Shown here: in pieces, positions 24,100 to 34,000 of the stretch | How the letters are laid out: every line of letters starts with the position of its first letter | How positions within the stretch are numbered: the stretch's first letter is position 1 | DNA from: Harmothoe impar | Taxonomy: Eukaryota; Annelida; Polychaeta; Phyllodocida; Polynoidae | Direction: 5' to 3' | Length of the DNA: 64,000 nucleotides | Assembly: GCA_947462335.1 (NCBI GenBank) | Contig: OX381716.1 | Coordinates: forward strand, 3,778,438 to 3,842,437 | Program-made: the position numbers and the translations under genes | The notes under the pieces: generated by a model | Database searches by the model: none | Seen by the model: the letters and a program-made list of their open reading frames with translations, nothing else | What the model was told of the DNA's origin: nothing

Positions 24100-24885
24100 C
24101 TAGCGGTATTATTATTATGATATGATCTCTATAATTTCAAAATTCTCAGATTTCAAAATTCCCCAACCCCCCCCCCCGGAAGTAACAAATTGACCCATTT
24201 TCCTGGAAATATTTTTTTCTGTAACTTCAAGGTCTATATTAGATTGTGTACAAGTGTCATATTTGAGAAATAGGCTTAACTCCCCGAAATGGCCACTTTA
24301 GTTTTGGTCACATTGGTCTGTCAGTCCATACCGGTACTGTGTAGTTTAAGTTGTGCTCAGATTTCAAAATTCCCCAACCCCCCCCCCACTGAAGTAAAAA
24401 ATTGACCCATTTTCCTGGAAATAATTTTTTCTGTAATTTCAAGGTCTATATTAGATTGTGTACAAGTGTCATATTTGAGAAATAGGCCTAACTCCCCGAA
24501 ATGGGCACTTTAGTTTTGGTCACATTAGTCTGTCAGTCCATACCGGTACTGTGTAGTTTAAGTTGTGCTCAGATTTCAAAATTCCCCAACCCCCCCAACT
24601 GAAGTAAAAAATTGACCCATTTTCCTGGAAATATTTTTTTCTGTAATTTCAAGGTCTATATTAGATTGTGTACAAGTGTCATATTTGAGAAATAGGCCTA
24701 ACTCCCCGAAATGGGCACTTTAGTTTTGGTCACATTGGTCTGTCAGTCCATACCGGTACTGTGTAGTTTAAGTTGTGCTCAGATTTCAAAATTCCCCAAC
24801 CCCCCCCCCCCCCCGCAAGTAACAAATTTCAAGGTCTATATTAGATTGTGTGCAGGTGTGATATTGGAGATATAGGCCTAACCCT
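24100..24885 (-). repeat. About four units of the 210-bp satellite, inverted relative to 46-49 kb
   Basis: Units start at about 24148, 24356, 24570 and 24779 with 'ctcagatttcaaaattcccc' followed by a C-run. Each contains 'accggtactgtgtagtttaa'. Reverse complement of the 46052-49225 array; the last unit is internally deleted. Confidence 0.9.
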
Positions 24886-25039
24886 TTATATGATATGTTT
24901 ATAGGTCAATCCTAAATTAACAAATTCTCCACTCAAATTTTCTCACTCTACACATAAGTACCGGTATCATAATTTCCATTATAAAAACTGGGACGCTAGA
25001 GAACTCATCAAAAATGCTAGCCTCTTTACCAACATTGGT

Positions 25040-25740
25040 GTGTCACATTTCACATATCTGTATTTATGCCTATTTAAAATTATGCGTGTACAGGTCAAGC
25101 GTAATACAGGAGAAATGGTAGCAAGGTCCACTTATAAATGCCGTTCCCACCAAGAACGTGTTTCTGTTAGTAGCATTGCCTATATAAAATGGGTATTTAT
25201 ATTTCAGAAGACCTATTCATGCAACTTGCACATACCTTAGTACACTACTTAACTGTTCAGGGGTGGCATCATCTATTTATGTATCATTCCTTTTGCCCTC
25301 ATTATACATCAATTTATGCATAAATGCATTTCTAGAAATGTGTATGTGTAACTGGCATGTGAAGCAACAATCTCATTCTGGCCAGTGCCATAGTCTATAT
25401 GTAAAAAAAAAAAAGTGGGCGTAGTGTGCCCTGTATAGTATAGGGGGCGCCACGTCAAGAATACATATCAGGCAGTAGCATTGCCTATGTAAAATCTCAA
25501 GATATAATTTTACAGGCTATTTCAGTCATACACAGGGCGTATTTGTATGGTACAGGGGGCGCCACCCCAACAACACCTATCAGCCAGTACTATTGCCTAT
25601 TTAAAACTGAAAATATAATTTTACAGTGTATTTCAGTCACACACGGGACGTATTTCTAGCACGCTGAAACTATAAGTACACATGTCAGCCAGTAGCCTTG
25701 CATATGTAGAAATTCAATATATAAGTCATGTAACTATGCA
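25040..25740 (+). repeat. Diverged tandem 105-115-bp repeat with GGCGCC box
   Basis: Units share 'agtagcattgcctatgtaaa' and 'gatataattttacaggctat'; two contain a run of g followed by ggcgccac. Direct-orientation relatives lie at 43180-43540 and 44262-44372. The following 25740-26760 shows no gene that I can support. Confidence 0.8.
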
Positions 25741-26766
25741 TGGTTCTATTCAACAATATTTTGGTCTGCCATCGTCACAAGTGTAACAGTCCAGTTACTC
25801 TGAAAATATCAAGGTTGTATCCATCTTTCAGAAATAATAACTAACAACTAAACTAATAACAGTTGTCTGCTTGGTTGACATGTCCTTTAGTTCATTCAAG
25901 TCCCTAAAGTGATAACTGTGCTGTATAAATTTAAATGCAGTGTTGTTGGGTTGTGTATTGAATCAAGCGTAGTGTTCCTGAGTTGTTTGAAATATCTTCC
26001 TTAGTTTTATGTTAGTAAGAAAGTAAATCCCGAGTTGGTCTTAAACCAAGGTTATGTGAGTAGGTGCATGGTAAACTGGGTGTACTCACAGTTAATGTCC
26101 CTGCCACTCTCCGGTAAATCCATGTCATGTCACATATTTCACATGCCACTGCCACTGCCAGTAACTCACAGGTATATTTCCTTTAGCACTTTGCAAGTGT
26201 GTTTATTTACCTTTAATGTGAGTTATGGCTTGCAGGTGGGCCTTTTTATCACATATCACCACATGTATTACCCACTGCCAAACACAGAAGTGTTCGTTTT
26301 CACAATCATTTCATGTGATTATAGCTGGCTTTCAAGGTGGGTCTAAAACACTATCATGCACAACACACTCATATCCCACTGCCAAAAATTTCATCTTAAT
26401 GTAACATCTCCTTGATGTGTTAATTAATGGCTTTCAAGGTGGGTAGTGATGGACGTGGTCTTTTGACCTGGCTGAATTGCATACACACATCTGCTCGGTC
26501 AACATCTGCTTGATGGGATACTGAGCAAGACCTTCTTGAATAAACTGATGACTTGACATGCTTTTGATGACGTCGCAGGCCAGTATGGTTGGGGTTGTGT
26601 CGTATACTGCATATCTGAAGGTCGGCAGGTCATTTTAGTCTTCTGTGGGTGGTAGTTCCATCTATAATAACAAGAGAAATTCAATTAAACATGGCGTTAA
26701 TACTAATACTAAAAATAATAATAATTATATATTTTATTCTATGGCTGTATACAATTCATCGAAAAG

Positions 26767-26774
26767 TATAAAAG
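26767..26774 (+). promoter_or_regulatory. TATA box (TATAAAAG) just upstream of small gene 1
   Basis: It lies 46-53 bases before the ATG at 26820, so small gene 1 could have its own start site near 26797. A splice acceptor (ccctttacag) at 26811 offers an alternative, spliced origin. Confidence 0.4.
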
Positions 26775-26819
26775 TAAAGACATTCTTTAATAAAAATAAT
26801 TCCCTTTACAGGTGTCAAT

Positions 26820-27263
26820 ATGAGCTGCGACGATTTATACCTGTTTACTGTGAGAGCACATCTTGAAATTACATATGCGCAAGAGATATGGGAGTTTATC
26901 TCAAAGGGACAAAAAGAAGGGGAACCTTTCCAGAGTTACAATAGTGAGTGTCATTATTGGTATTGTGCTATCAACAACATTATAAATACTCTGCAGAAGG
27001 AGGGAGTGTTTTACCAAGTAGCTATCCACAAAGACAGCACTTGCCTCCTGTCCGACATGGAGAAAGGTTGGGGTTGTATCCACATAATATTTCAAGATCG
27101 TTTCTGTCCATTGTTCCATAAGTGGACACTAATGGACAACTGCGGTCTGAGTTATCTCAGCTCGCTGTCAAGGGAGACTGCTTACATGTTTGAGCCCATG
27201 CAAGACAACGGAGAATTTTATGTCATGGAGACAGGCAGCACAGTCGCGATGGGGAACTTTTAA
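26820..27263 (+). CDS. Small gene 1, unrecognised 147-aa protein
   Basis: ATG lies 8 bases after an acceptor-like ttccctttacag. The 147-residue product is rich in aromatic and Cys residues (SECHYWYCAI, MEKGWGCIH, FQDRFCPLFHKW) and ends METGSTVAMGNF. No signal peptide or membrane segment is evident. I do not recognise the family. Possible donors (gtaggt/gtacgt) follow the stop at 27273-27282. It is the first of four small frames immediately upstream of, and in the same orientation as, the Helitron replicase. The shared acceptor-before-ATG arrangement suggests one transcription unit with alternative splicing. Confidence 0.6.
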   Translation: MSCDDLYLFTVRAHLEITYAQEIWEFISKGQKEGEPFQSYNSECHYWYCAINNIINTLQKEGVFYQVAIHKDSTCLLSDMEKGWGCIHIIFQDRFCPLFHKWTLMDNCGLSYLSSLSRETAYMFEPMQDNGEFYVMETGSTVAMGNF

Positions 27264-27368
27264 GTCAACTGGGTAGGTACGTTGTATTGTTGTTCGTCTG
27301 TTCTGGTGGGTAACACCTAACATGGTCTACTGTCTTCTTTTCTCAAAACCCACAGTCACAGTCACGAC

Positions 27369-27917
27369 ATGTTTCCCAAATTGAGAGACCTTGCTGCTGC
27401 AGCTCTTCCTGTATGTCAGCAGGATCACTGGCTTACTAAGCGTCTGTACGCCGATGTTTTCGCCGATGAATTGCAGGTTGTGGAGATTGAGCGACCGTCT
27501 ACAGAGCTTCATGTCAATGGTCCACTTACTATTAGTCCTCTTGCCTATGGGGTCGGGTGTTTTGTCTCTCTGAACGAGGATGTGACCTATCTTTTCCCGC
27601 ATTGTGAATATCATTTTCATTCTAAAACAATTTCAAACATGTGCCAGGACGACGTTACAATGTTCATTCAGGTGTACATACGGTCGCGTGTTGTTTCGGG
27701 AGATGACTTTCTCAAGTCCACTGACCTTCACTTATTCCCCATGACTGAAGCTGTCACCCTTTGTCTTCAGCAAGCTACAGTGCTGAGGTGTGCAGAGTAT
27801 AGTTCTGTGGTCAAACGCACCATACGAATAATACCCCTGAACGATATCTCTGTTACCTGTGTCGAAACATCCATATCCGAAGACCTGTGGTTTTCAATGA
27901 GTGCGGACGAAGAATGA
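27369..27917 (+). CDS. Small gene 2, unrecognised 182-aa protein (possible beta-barrel)
   Basis: An acceptor (cttttctcaaaacccacag) ends at 27355 and the ATG follows at 27369. The product has no signal peptide or membrane segment. Residues about 50-105 (ISPLAYGVGCFVSLNEDVTY..., TMFIQVYIRSRVV) alternate hydrophobic and polar residues like beta strands, and the order faintly recalls trimeric dUTPase-fold proteins. The catalytic dUTPase motifs are not present, so any such relation would be to the fold only. This is a weak inference that needs a structure prediction. The C-terminus is acidic (SISEDLWFSMSADEE). Small gene 3 starts 44 bases after the stop. Confidence 0.6.
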   Translation: MFPKLRDLAAAALPVCQQDHWLTKRLYADVFADELQVVEIERPSTELHVNGPLTISPLAYGVGCFVSLNEDVTYLFPHCEYHFHSKTISNMCQDDVTMFIQVYIRSRVVSGDDFLKSTDLHLFPMTEAVTLCLQQATVLRCAEYSSVVKRTIRIIPLNDISVTCVETSISEDLWFSMSADEE

Positions 27918-27960
27918 ACATATGTCTATTCTTCCCTCTTCCATTTTTCAGATAAAAGTC

Positions 27961-28407
27961 ATGCCTGTTTTCACCACACTGAAACTGTTGGCATTAAATG
28001 CTGTGGTGGATAACGGATTGGAAATGTCTCCTCTGCTTGTGGCTTCCAATCCCTTTCATACCAAAACAATTTTGGCAGTGGTCAAGCAGCCCATCTTTGC
28101 ACCTGTAAAAATTGCCCTACCTCGACACGTTCAGGTCAAGTCTACAGCATTTGAATTGGGGGTATATTTTTGTTTGTCTCCTGGCATTGATGTTGTCTGT
28201 CAACTGGCTGAGTACAACAAGGAAGACAATATAATATCTTACGGCCACACGGACAAGTCTGTACAGGCTGAGGCCTGTGGATACATGGTGGAGGTGTACT
28301 ATGATTCCAGCCTTTTGCGACCGCGAGAAATTGTTGCTGAAATGTTCACCCTTGGATTTAACACGTCCATCCCCCAGTATGCTGTGTCAGAGTACATCTC
28401 TGTTTAA
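27961..28407 (+). CDS. Small gene 3, unrecognised 148-aa protein (possible beta-barrel)
   Basis: A strong acceptor (ccctcttccatttttcag, ending 27951) lies 9 bases before the ATG; the frame itself extends further back, into gene 2's tail, without a better start. The product looks all-beta: APVKIALPRHVQVKS, ELGVYFCLSPGIDVVCQLAEY, and a C-terminal CGYMVEVYYDSSLLRPREIV stretch that resembles the last strands of the dUTPase fold. Catalytic residues of true dUTPases are not visible. It may be a diverged paralogue of gene 2. The frame ends in a single TAA and then stays open in the same frame into gene 4, which is unusual. Confidence 0.6.
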   Translation: MPVFTTLKLLALNAVVDNGLEMSPLLVASNPFHTKTILAVVKQPIFAPVKIALPRHVQVKSTAFELGVYFCLSPGIDVVCQLAEYNKEDNIISYGHTDKSVQAEACGYMVEVYYDSSLLRPREIVAEMFTLGFNTSIPQYAVSEYISV

Positions 28408-28503
28408 TATGGCTACTTCACCAATGATGACACAAGGCAGACCGAGGGGGAGTGTTCAGAGGGTGATCTGAGTTCAATTCAGGCGGCGGACTATTGCGTG
28501 GAC

Positions 28504-28878
28504 ATGTTCCCCACTCCCGAATCTCCAGGTAGTCTGCCACCGAATATGGTAGTGGAGTTTGAGGACAGAGAATTGGAGCAGTATCTGAACCAAATTGTTG
28601 ACATGGATGAGTCTGTCTGGCAGGCCTGTGATTGGGGTTCATTACCTGCGGAGACATTTCAAATTGGCAACTCAGCTATGTACCCTGAAAGCGAAGGATG
28701 GGGTGAAGTAGAGGAAAACCTAGAAGAGCAGTTGGAAGTCTCCACACGGACTACTATACTCCACAAAATGACCTTTCTTTCCACGGGGGAAGTATTATTT
28801 TCCCCGTCTTCTAGAGGGTTATCTCAACAGTGTTGTGAACTGTTGTATGGTGTGTACAACAGCGACAATATAAATTAA
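28504..28878 (+). CDS. Small gene 4, acidic 124-aa protein
   Basis: The first ATG is 28504, but the same frame is open back to the TAA of gene 3 at 28405-28407 (30 further codons, beginning YGYFTNDDTRQTEGE). It is either an independent protein, a readthrough extension of gene 3, or made from a message using the acceptor-like ttcaattcag near 28483. The product is strongly acidic with spaced aromatics (VEFEDRELEQYLNQIVDMDE, WGEVEENLEEQLE), a composition seen in transcriptional activation domains. That role is speculation. No family is recognised. Confidence 0.5.
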   Translation: MFPTPESPGSLPPNMVVEFEDRELEQYLNQIVDMDESVWQACDWGSLPAETFQIGNSAMYPESEGWGEVEENLEEQLEVSTRTTILHKMTFLSTGEVLFSPSSRGLSQQCCELLYGVYNSDNIN

Positions 28879-28968
28879 AATAATTTCTCTGCTCCCTCTT
28901 TCTTGCAGCCTTCTCTGCGTTGTGCAAGGCAACATAATTAGCCATACAATACCCGTACTACAGTTGCT

Positions 28969-31059
28969 ATGGACTCTGGAGTGTTCCATGAGCAATCGTC
29001 TCAGGAAAATGGTGAAAAGTGGACTGCCGATATGTGTGGAGTCCTCCGTAATGTCTATGCGGACGTGGTAGAACGCAGAAATTTAGCGCTCAGTCCAGCC
29101 GAGTTATCAGCCATGATGGAAGATCAATGGAACGTAATGTATCCTGATAGTCCCGTGAGTGGCCTCTCCTTAATTCGTATTTACCACCTGTTAGAGGAGA
29201 AAACCCCTGCTTACTTTAATATCAGACCACCTGCCTATTCAGAATGTGTCAAGAAAGAGCCGCCAGAGAAGAAAAAGACAGTCTACACAAAGTGGACCGA
29301 GGCCATGACTGAAAACCTGGAAATGTGTGGTGCGGCAGCGTTGAAAATCGAAGCAGAGTTTAGGTTTACGGAGGAATGTAGTCTAAAATTTGGTAAATTG
29401 ATATTGGTTCAATGGAAGAAAATTTACCCAGACGCCAAGCAGTCGTCCCAGGCACTCGTAAAGCGTTACCAAAAGCTCAGGGAGAATGCAGAGCTCAGGG
29501 GATCGGTACAGTTCCCACGCGACGCTGAGTGGTTCGCAAAAAGAGACGCAGCCATTCGGTCTCATGGTCCAGGTGGAGATGCGGGGTCAGAAGAGCAGTC
29601 AGACGTTCCTCTGTTGCCCAAAGGACCAGGTGGAGACGGGTGTACAGATGGCGTGGATTATTTCAACAAAGACAAGAAGCGCAATAGAAGGGGAAAACCT
29701 ACAGTATGTTATTATGAATCTTCCCAATCTGAGGACCAATCTCAGGAACAGGCTAAGCGTAGAGCATGTGACATGGATGTTGACTTTGTTTTGGACGAGC
29801 CCTTTCTGCAACAAAATTCACATGTGGTTGGTGTAGACATTTCTGCAGAAGAGGAGGTCGATCCCCCGGTCAAATACAAGCGAAAGACAAAAGGTCCAGT
29901 TGTTTTTGATGAGGACGAAGATGTTGAAGACGAGCATGAGCAGGAAGACGTCAACGCTCCGGTGGCTGATGGAACGGCCATAGTTAAGGTAGTGAAGGCG
30001 CGAGTCAAGTGGACTCCTCATTTGGTGGAAATGCTGAAGCTTGCTATGCAGCGTACAGAAGAGCAAATTTGCATGCCCAACATCAATAGCTTCCATGGAA
30101 TGAGGTCACATCTACTTGCTGCACATTTCAATAATCTTGTGCCAGAGTGTAATGTACACCAATCAAAAATAGTCAGTAAGGCCAGTAAGCTTAAGAAGGA
30201 AAGAAAGAAAGCCAAATGGTCTGATTTACCAGGTGAAGGAAAAGAGGCTGAGACGGGACATAACGCCGGCCAGGCTGACATGCCTAATGACACGTGTTTC
30301 AATTTAAGCATTCTTAGTACTATTGTGTATAACCGTCTAATCGAGACGCAGGTAGAGCGTAGCCGAGATCGGCTGTTTCAGGCAGTTTGCTTTAATTGTG
30401 GCATGTTGCTTTATGGCAATGTAAAGTATGCTCATTTGTTCCACCGCAAGAAAGGACCGAATGAACCCCCTGCGCGTATAACATATTCGATGAGTGACTA
30501 CGAGTTTGAGCTTCCCTACGAGTTCACCGATTTGGATGGAAACACGGTGGTACATAAGTTCTATGCCTGTTATCAGTGTAGACGTCGTCCTATGAATTAC
30601 TACCCATGCACTGCCAACATCAATCCGGATCCATCTCATCCTGCCATCTTTCGGTTGCCTGAGGTTGTCAGTGCACTGCGCAACGATCACGAGAAGGGCA
30701 ATGCCTCTCTTGCCAACATATTTTCTACTACCCAGAAGGCTAACAACAAGGCACGACGTATTTGGGTCCACAAAGTTGGAGAAGTCAATGTTTTGCCGAG
30801 AGTTGCACATAACTACGCAGGCCTGTACGGTTACATGGTCAGACGTCCGGACGAGGAGGCGCAGAATGTCTCTGATGAGAGAATAGTTGCAGCTGTGAAA
30901 TTCTTTGGTCGAAACAATTTTCTGTTCAAAGATTTCAAATCAAACTATGAGACACTGTACCGGCATGCCGACATAGATCTACTTCCCACTGAGACAGACT
31001 GTCCAGATGCTCGAGGCCACCCTATATGTGAACACCTCAACGATGAATCAGTAGCATGA
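28969..31059 (+). CDS. N-terminal half of Helitron-type replicase: SANT-like repeats and zinc segment
   Basis: 696 codons in the same frame as the replicase that follows, ended by a single TGA (31057-31059). Three SANT/Myb-like helical repeats begin at KW residues 17-18, 108-109 and 347-348, probably for DNA or protein binding. Between the second and third repeats lies a charged linker with basic and acidic blocks. A Cys pair CFNC (474-477) and a second, YACYQC (C534, C537), make a plausible zinc ribbon. The stretch up to the stop resembles the conserved region that precedes the Rep domain in animal Helitrons. A strong acceptor (ctccctctttcttgcag) ends at 28908, 60 bases before the ATG. I infer one protein of about 2,190 residues with 31060-35553, interrupted by a nonsense codon or read through. 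Confidence 0.8.
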   Translation: MDSGVFHEQSSQENGEKWTADMCGVLRNVYADVVERRNLALSPAELSAMMEDQWNVMYPDSPVSGLSLIRIYHLLEEKTPAYFNIRPPAYSECVKKEPPEKKKTVYTKWTEAMTENLEMCGAAALKIEAEFRFTEECSLKFGKLILVQWKKIYPDAKQSSQALVKRYQKLRENAELRGSVQFPRDAEWFAKRDAAIRSHGPGGDAGSEEQSDVPLLPKGPGGDGCTDGVDYFNKDKKRNRRGKPTVCYYESSQSEDQSQEQAKRRACDMDVDFVLDEPFLQQNSHVVGVDISAEEEVDPPVKYKRKTKGPVVFDEDEDVEDEHEQEDVNAPVADGTAIVKVVKARVKWTPHLVEMLKLAMQRTEEQICMPNINSFHGMRSHLLAAHFNNLVPECNVHQSKIVSKASKLKKERKKAKWSDLPGEGKEAETGHNAGQADMPNDTCFNLSILSTIVYNRLIETQVERSRDRLFQAVCFNCGMLLYGNVKYAHLFHRKKGPNEPPARITYSMSDYEFELPYEFTDLDGNTVVHKFYACYQCRRRPMNYYPCTANINPDPSHPAIFRLPEVVSALRNDHEKGNASLANIFSTTQKANNKARRIWVHKVGEVNVLPRVAHNYAGLYGYMVRRPDEEAQNVSDERIVAAVKFFGRNNFLFKDFKSNYETLYRHADIDLLPTETDCPDARGHPICEHLNDESVA

Positions 31060-34000
31060 TCTGTCCCTCTGGACCCTGAAAGGGGTTTGCCACGTCTTAA
31101 TCCACATGAGGACATCATCGGTGTCCAACATTCACGCGAATTTGCTGTGGACCTCAATAAGGGCATCTCATACAGGGATAAGCAGTTGGAGGCAAAGGCA
31201 TGGACATGGCTATTTCCATATGGTCATGGGAGTTGGTTTGAGCGTTCCGATCTCAAACCAATGCAGTACATCAAGCTCCGGGTTCTCTGCTATGATTCCC
31301 GGTGGAGATCCGACATCAACTATTCGTTCTTTTGGGTGGACCGCTTGATTAAAGATCGCTTATTCTATGTGGCGAAAACCAGAGTCATTACTACTGAGCC
31401 GGGTACCGAGGTTCCCAATGTGGGTCAGCTACGAGAGAGTAATTCCAGCACCGAAGGAAAGTTCTCGCAGTTTGGAAGTACACTGCCAAACACTGTGGTC
31501 GGCAGTAAGTCATATTGGAAGGCGAGGCTGCTTGAGCTGGTGGCCGTCAGTACGGAATTGGGACAGCCAGACTTCTTCATCACACTCACACAGAACGACG
31601 GATGGCCCGAACTGCAAACGGTGGTGAAGCATGGCTATGGGGCCTATCCAACAGTACCTGATGGTCGAATCTGTACAGATTCAAACACGTCGTCGACGGT
31701 TCTCTTCTCGGTGGAGACAACTGTCGCATTCTTCAAACGTTTCGCACAGTTCAAGTCTTATGTGCTGCAGAACGAAAACGGCCCCATTGGTAAGGTCCGT
31801 GATTCGTGGTACAGAGTAGAATTTCAAGGGCGCGGAGCTATTCATATTCACATGGTGGTGTGGTGTGAGCCCGGCACTATTCCAGCGGATGCGGTGAGAG
31901 CTGAATTTCCCCGGCCGGAGAGCCGTGAACAGCACAAGGACTCTGTAAAGGAAATGCGGAATGTGGTGGGCCAGTTCCAAATCCACGAGTGTCGTCCAGC
32001 CAGATGTTTCCCTCGAGTGGCAGGCAAAATCATCAGAAAGTGTAAGTACGGATTCCCATTTGAACTGACAGACGAGGATGGGCCTGCCGAGGGTGGCATC
32101 CGCTACAACTACAAGAGACGTCATGAGGAAGACGTCAGGGTATCGTCGTACAACCTGTCTATTCTTTTGACTTGGCAGGCACATATGAACATTCAGCGAG
32201 TGACCCATTCTGGTTGGGAGATGTACTTAGCCAAGTACATCAGTAAAGCCGAGCCGTCCTTTGACATGCTCTTGCCCGAGGAGACAAGCGAGGTGGAGAG
32301 GTTCCTGCGCACACGTCTCATCGGCAGATTGGAAGCTGACTGCATACTTCTGGGGTACAACATGTGTCGCTGCACCCGTGAGGTTGTCTTCTGTCTGACC
32401 TCCATCAATCCGAACATGCGGTGCATGAAGAGAAATATTCACCTTAAAGGAGATCCCGACTCAACCGACATCTACTACGACAATGGATTGATGAAGTATC
32501 TGGATCGTCCTTCCCAGTTGAAGGACATGCTGTATGCCGAATATGTCAAGTGTTACAGATTAGTAGCGAGTGTAACGTCCGATCTACATGAGGAACAGGA
32601 AGAGTATCATCCAGAGTTTGAAGATGACGCTCCTCCACTGAAAGATGCCAAGGGACGTTTACTCAAGAGACGCAAGCAAGGCAAAGAAGCCGTCCCGCGC
32701 TGGCGGTTCTGTCTGCCTTATGGTGAATCTCAGGAGGCGTATTATGAGCAAATTCTCGTCCAAAGGTTCCCTTGGACTACAGACACAATCGGCAGCATCA
32801 TTTCACCCGATAATGTGTCAAAGACTTATCAGGAGGAGTGTGCCATCCGTGACCTCATTGACAAGCAGTCAGACGCTGAGACTATGTTGCGTGAGGCTGC
32901 CGTCCGTGGATTTGATATGCGATTCATTAAGACCATAGCTCAGCATATGGTGGACAAGGAGTGGATGACCACTGAGGAGACTGACGCGTTGCTTGGGCAA
33001 ATTGAGGAAAACCGTCCTCCAGTGGTCGAAAGACGTAAGCAGGTTGAGGTGGACGACGAGGATGAATTTGATATGGGAGACATGGGAGTGAGAGCGCCAC
33101 CTATGGAGGACATAGATGCTTTGAAAGCTCAGTTGAATGCCGACCAAAGGCGAGCTCTGGACTACATGAATGGTGAAATAGCTGCAGAAAGACAGTTACT
33201 CGTCAACGTAGTTGGTGCTGCCGGCACTGGGAAGTCCTTCTTGCTGAAAACATTTATTGCATGCTGCCGACAACAACACCATCTCACTGTCAAGGTTATG
33301 GCCAGTACAGGGATAGCAGCTCATCTGATAGGAGGCTGTACTGTTCACAGTGCTTTTAAAATGGATATAAAAGCCCAATCCTTTCTGTACAAGGGCAGAG
33401 TTATTGCCAAAATGATGAGGGAAACTGATGTCTTCATCATTGACGAGTTCTCGCTGTTGGAGGCGAAAGTCATGATGGAAATAGATAACGTCATGAAGGG
33501 CATGTCCTGTGGCAAGTATAACCATACACCATTCGGTCACAGACATGTGGTATTGTTGGGGGATCCGGCTCAGCTGCCAGCCATTGATTTGGATATTTAT
33601 GGCATTTGGACGTGGAACGGTTTCTTCAAATCTATTATACTGAATGAGGTCATGCGTCAAGACGACCCAGAGTTCCTGGCCATGTTACAGGACGTCAGGC
33701 GTGGTAACCTCAATCAAACATCTTTGGCCACACTGCGAAAACGTGTATTCCCTCCTTCTTCCTACCCGAAACATGCAGCAGATTATGGCGTAAACGATGC
33801 GGTCATCGTGTCTCATCGTGTCGACAGGGATTCAATAAACAACGCCATACTTGAGAACATGGAGGGAGAGGAAACAGTTTTTACGGCCATCGACCTCAAC
33901 AAGCAAGGCAATCCTGCCACGGCTGAGGAGTCAAAAAACATTGACATTTTCCAGAAAAGTTCTTTCCCGCGAGAGATACGTCTCAAGGTTGGAGCTCGGG

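Noticed and set aside
31057..31059. Alternative genetic code or selenocysteine at the in-frame stops
   Set aside because: Other long genes in the window end normally at TAA, TAG or TGA, all three stop types are involved, and no SECIS-like structure was evident.
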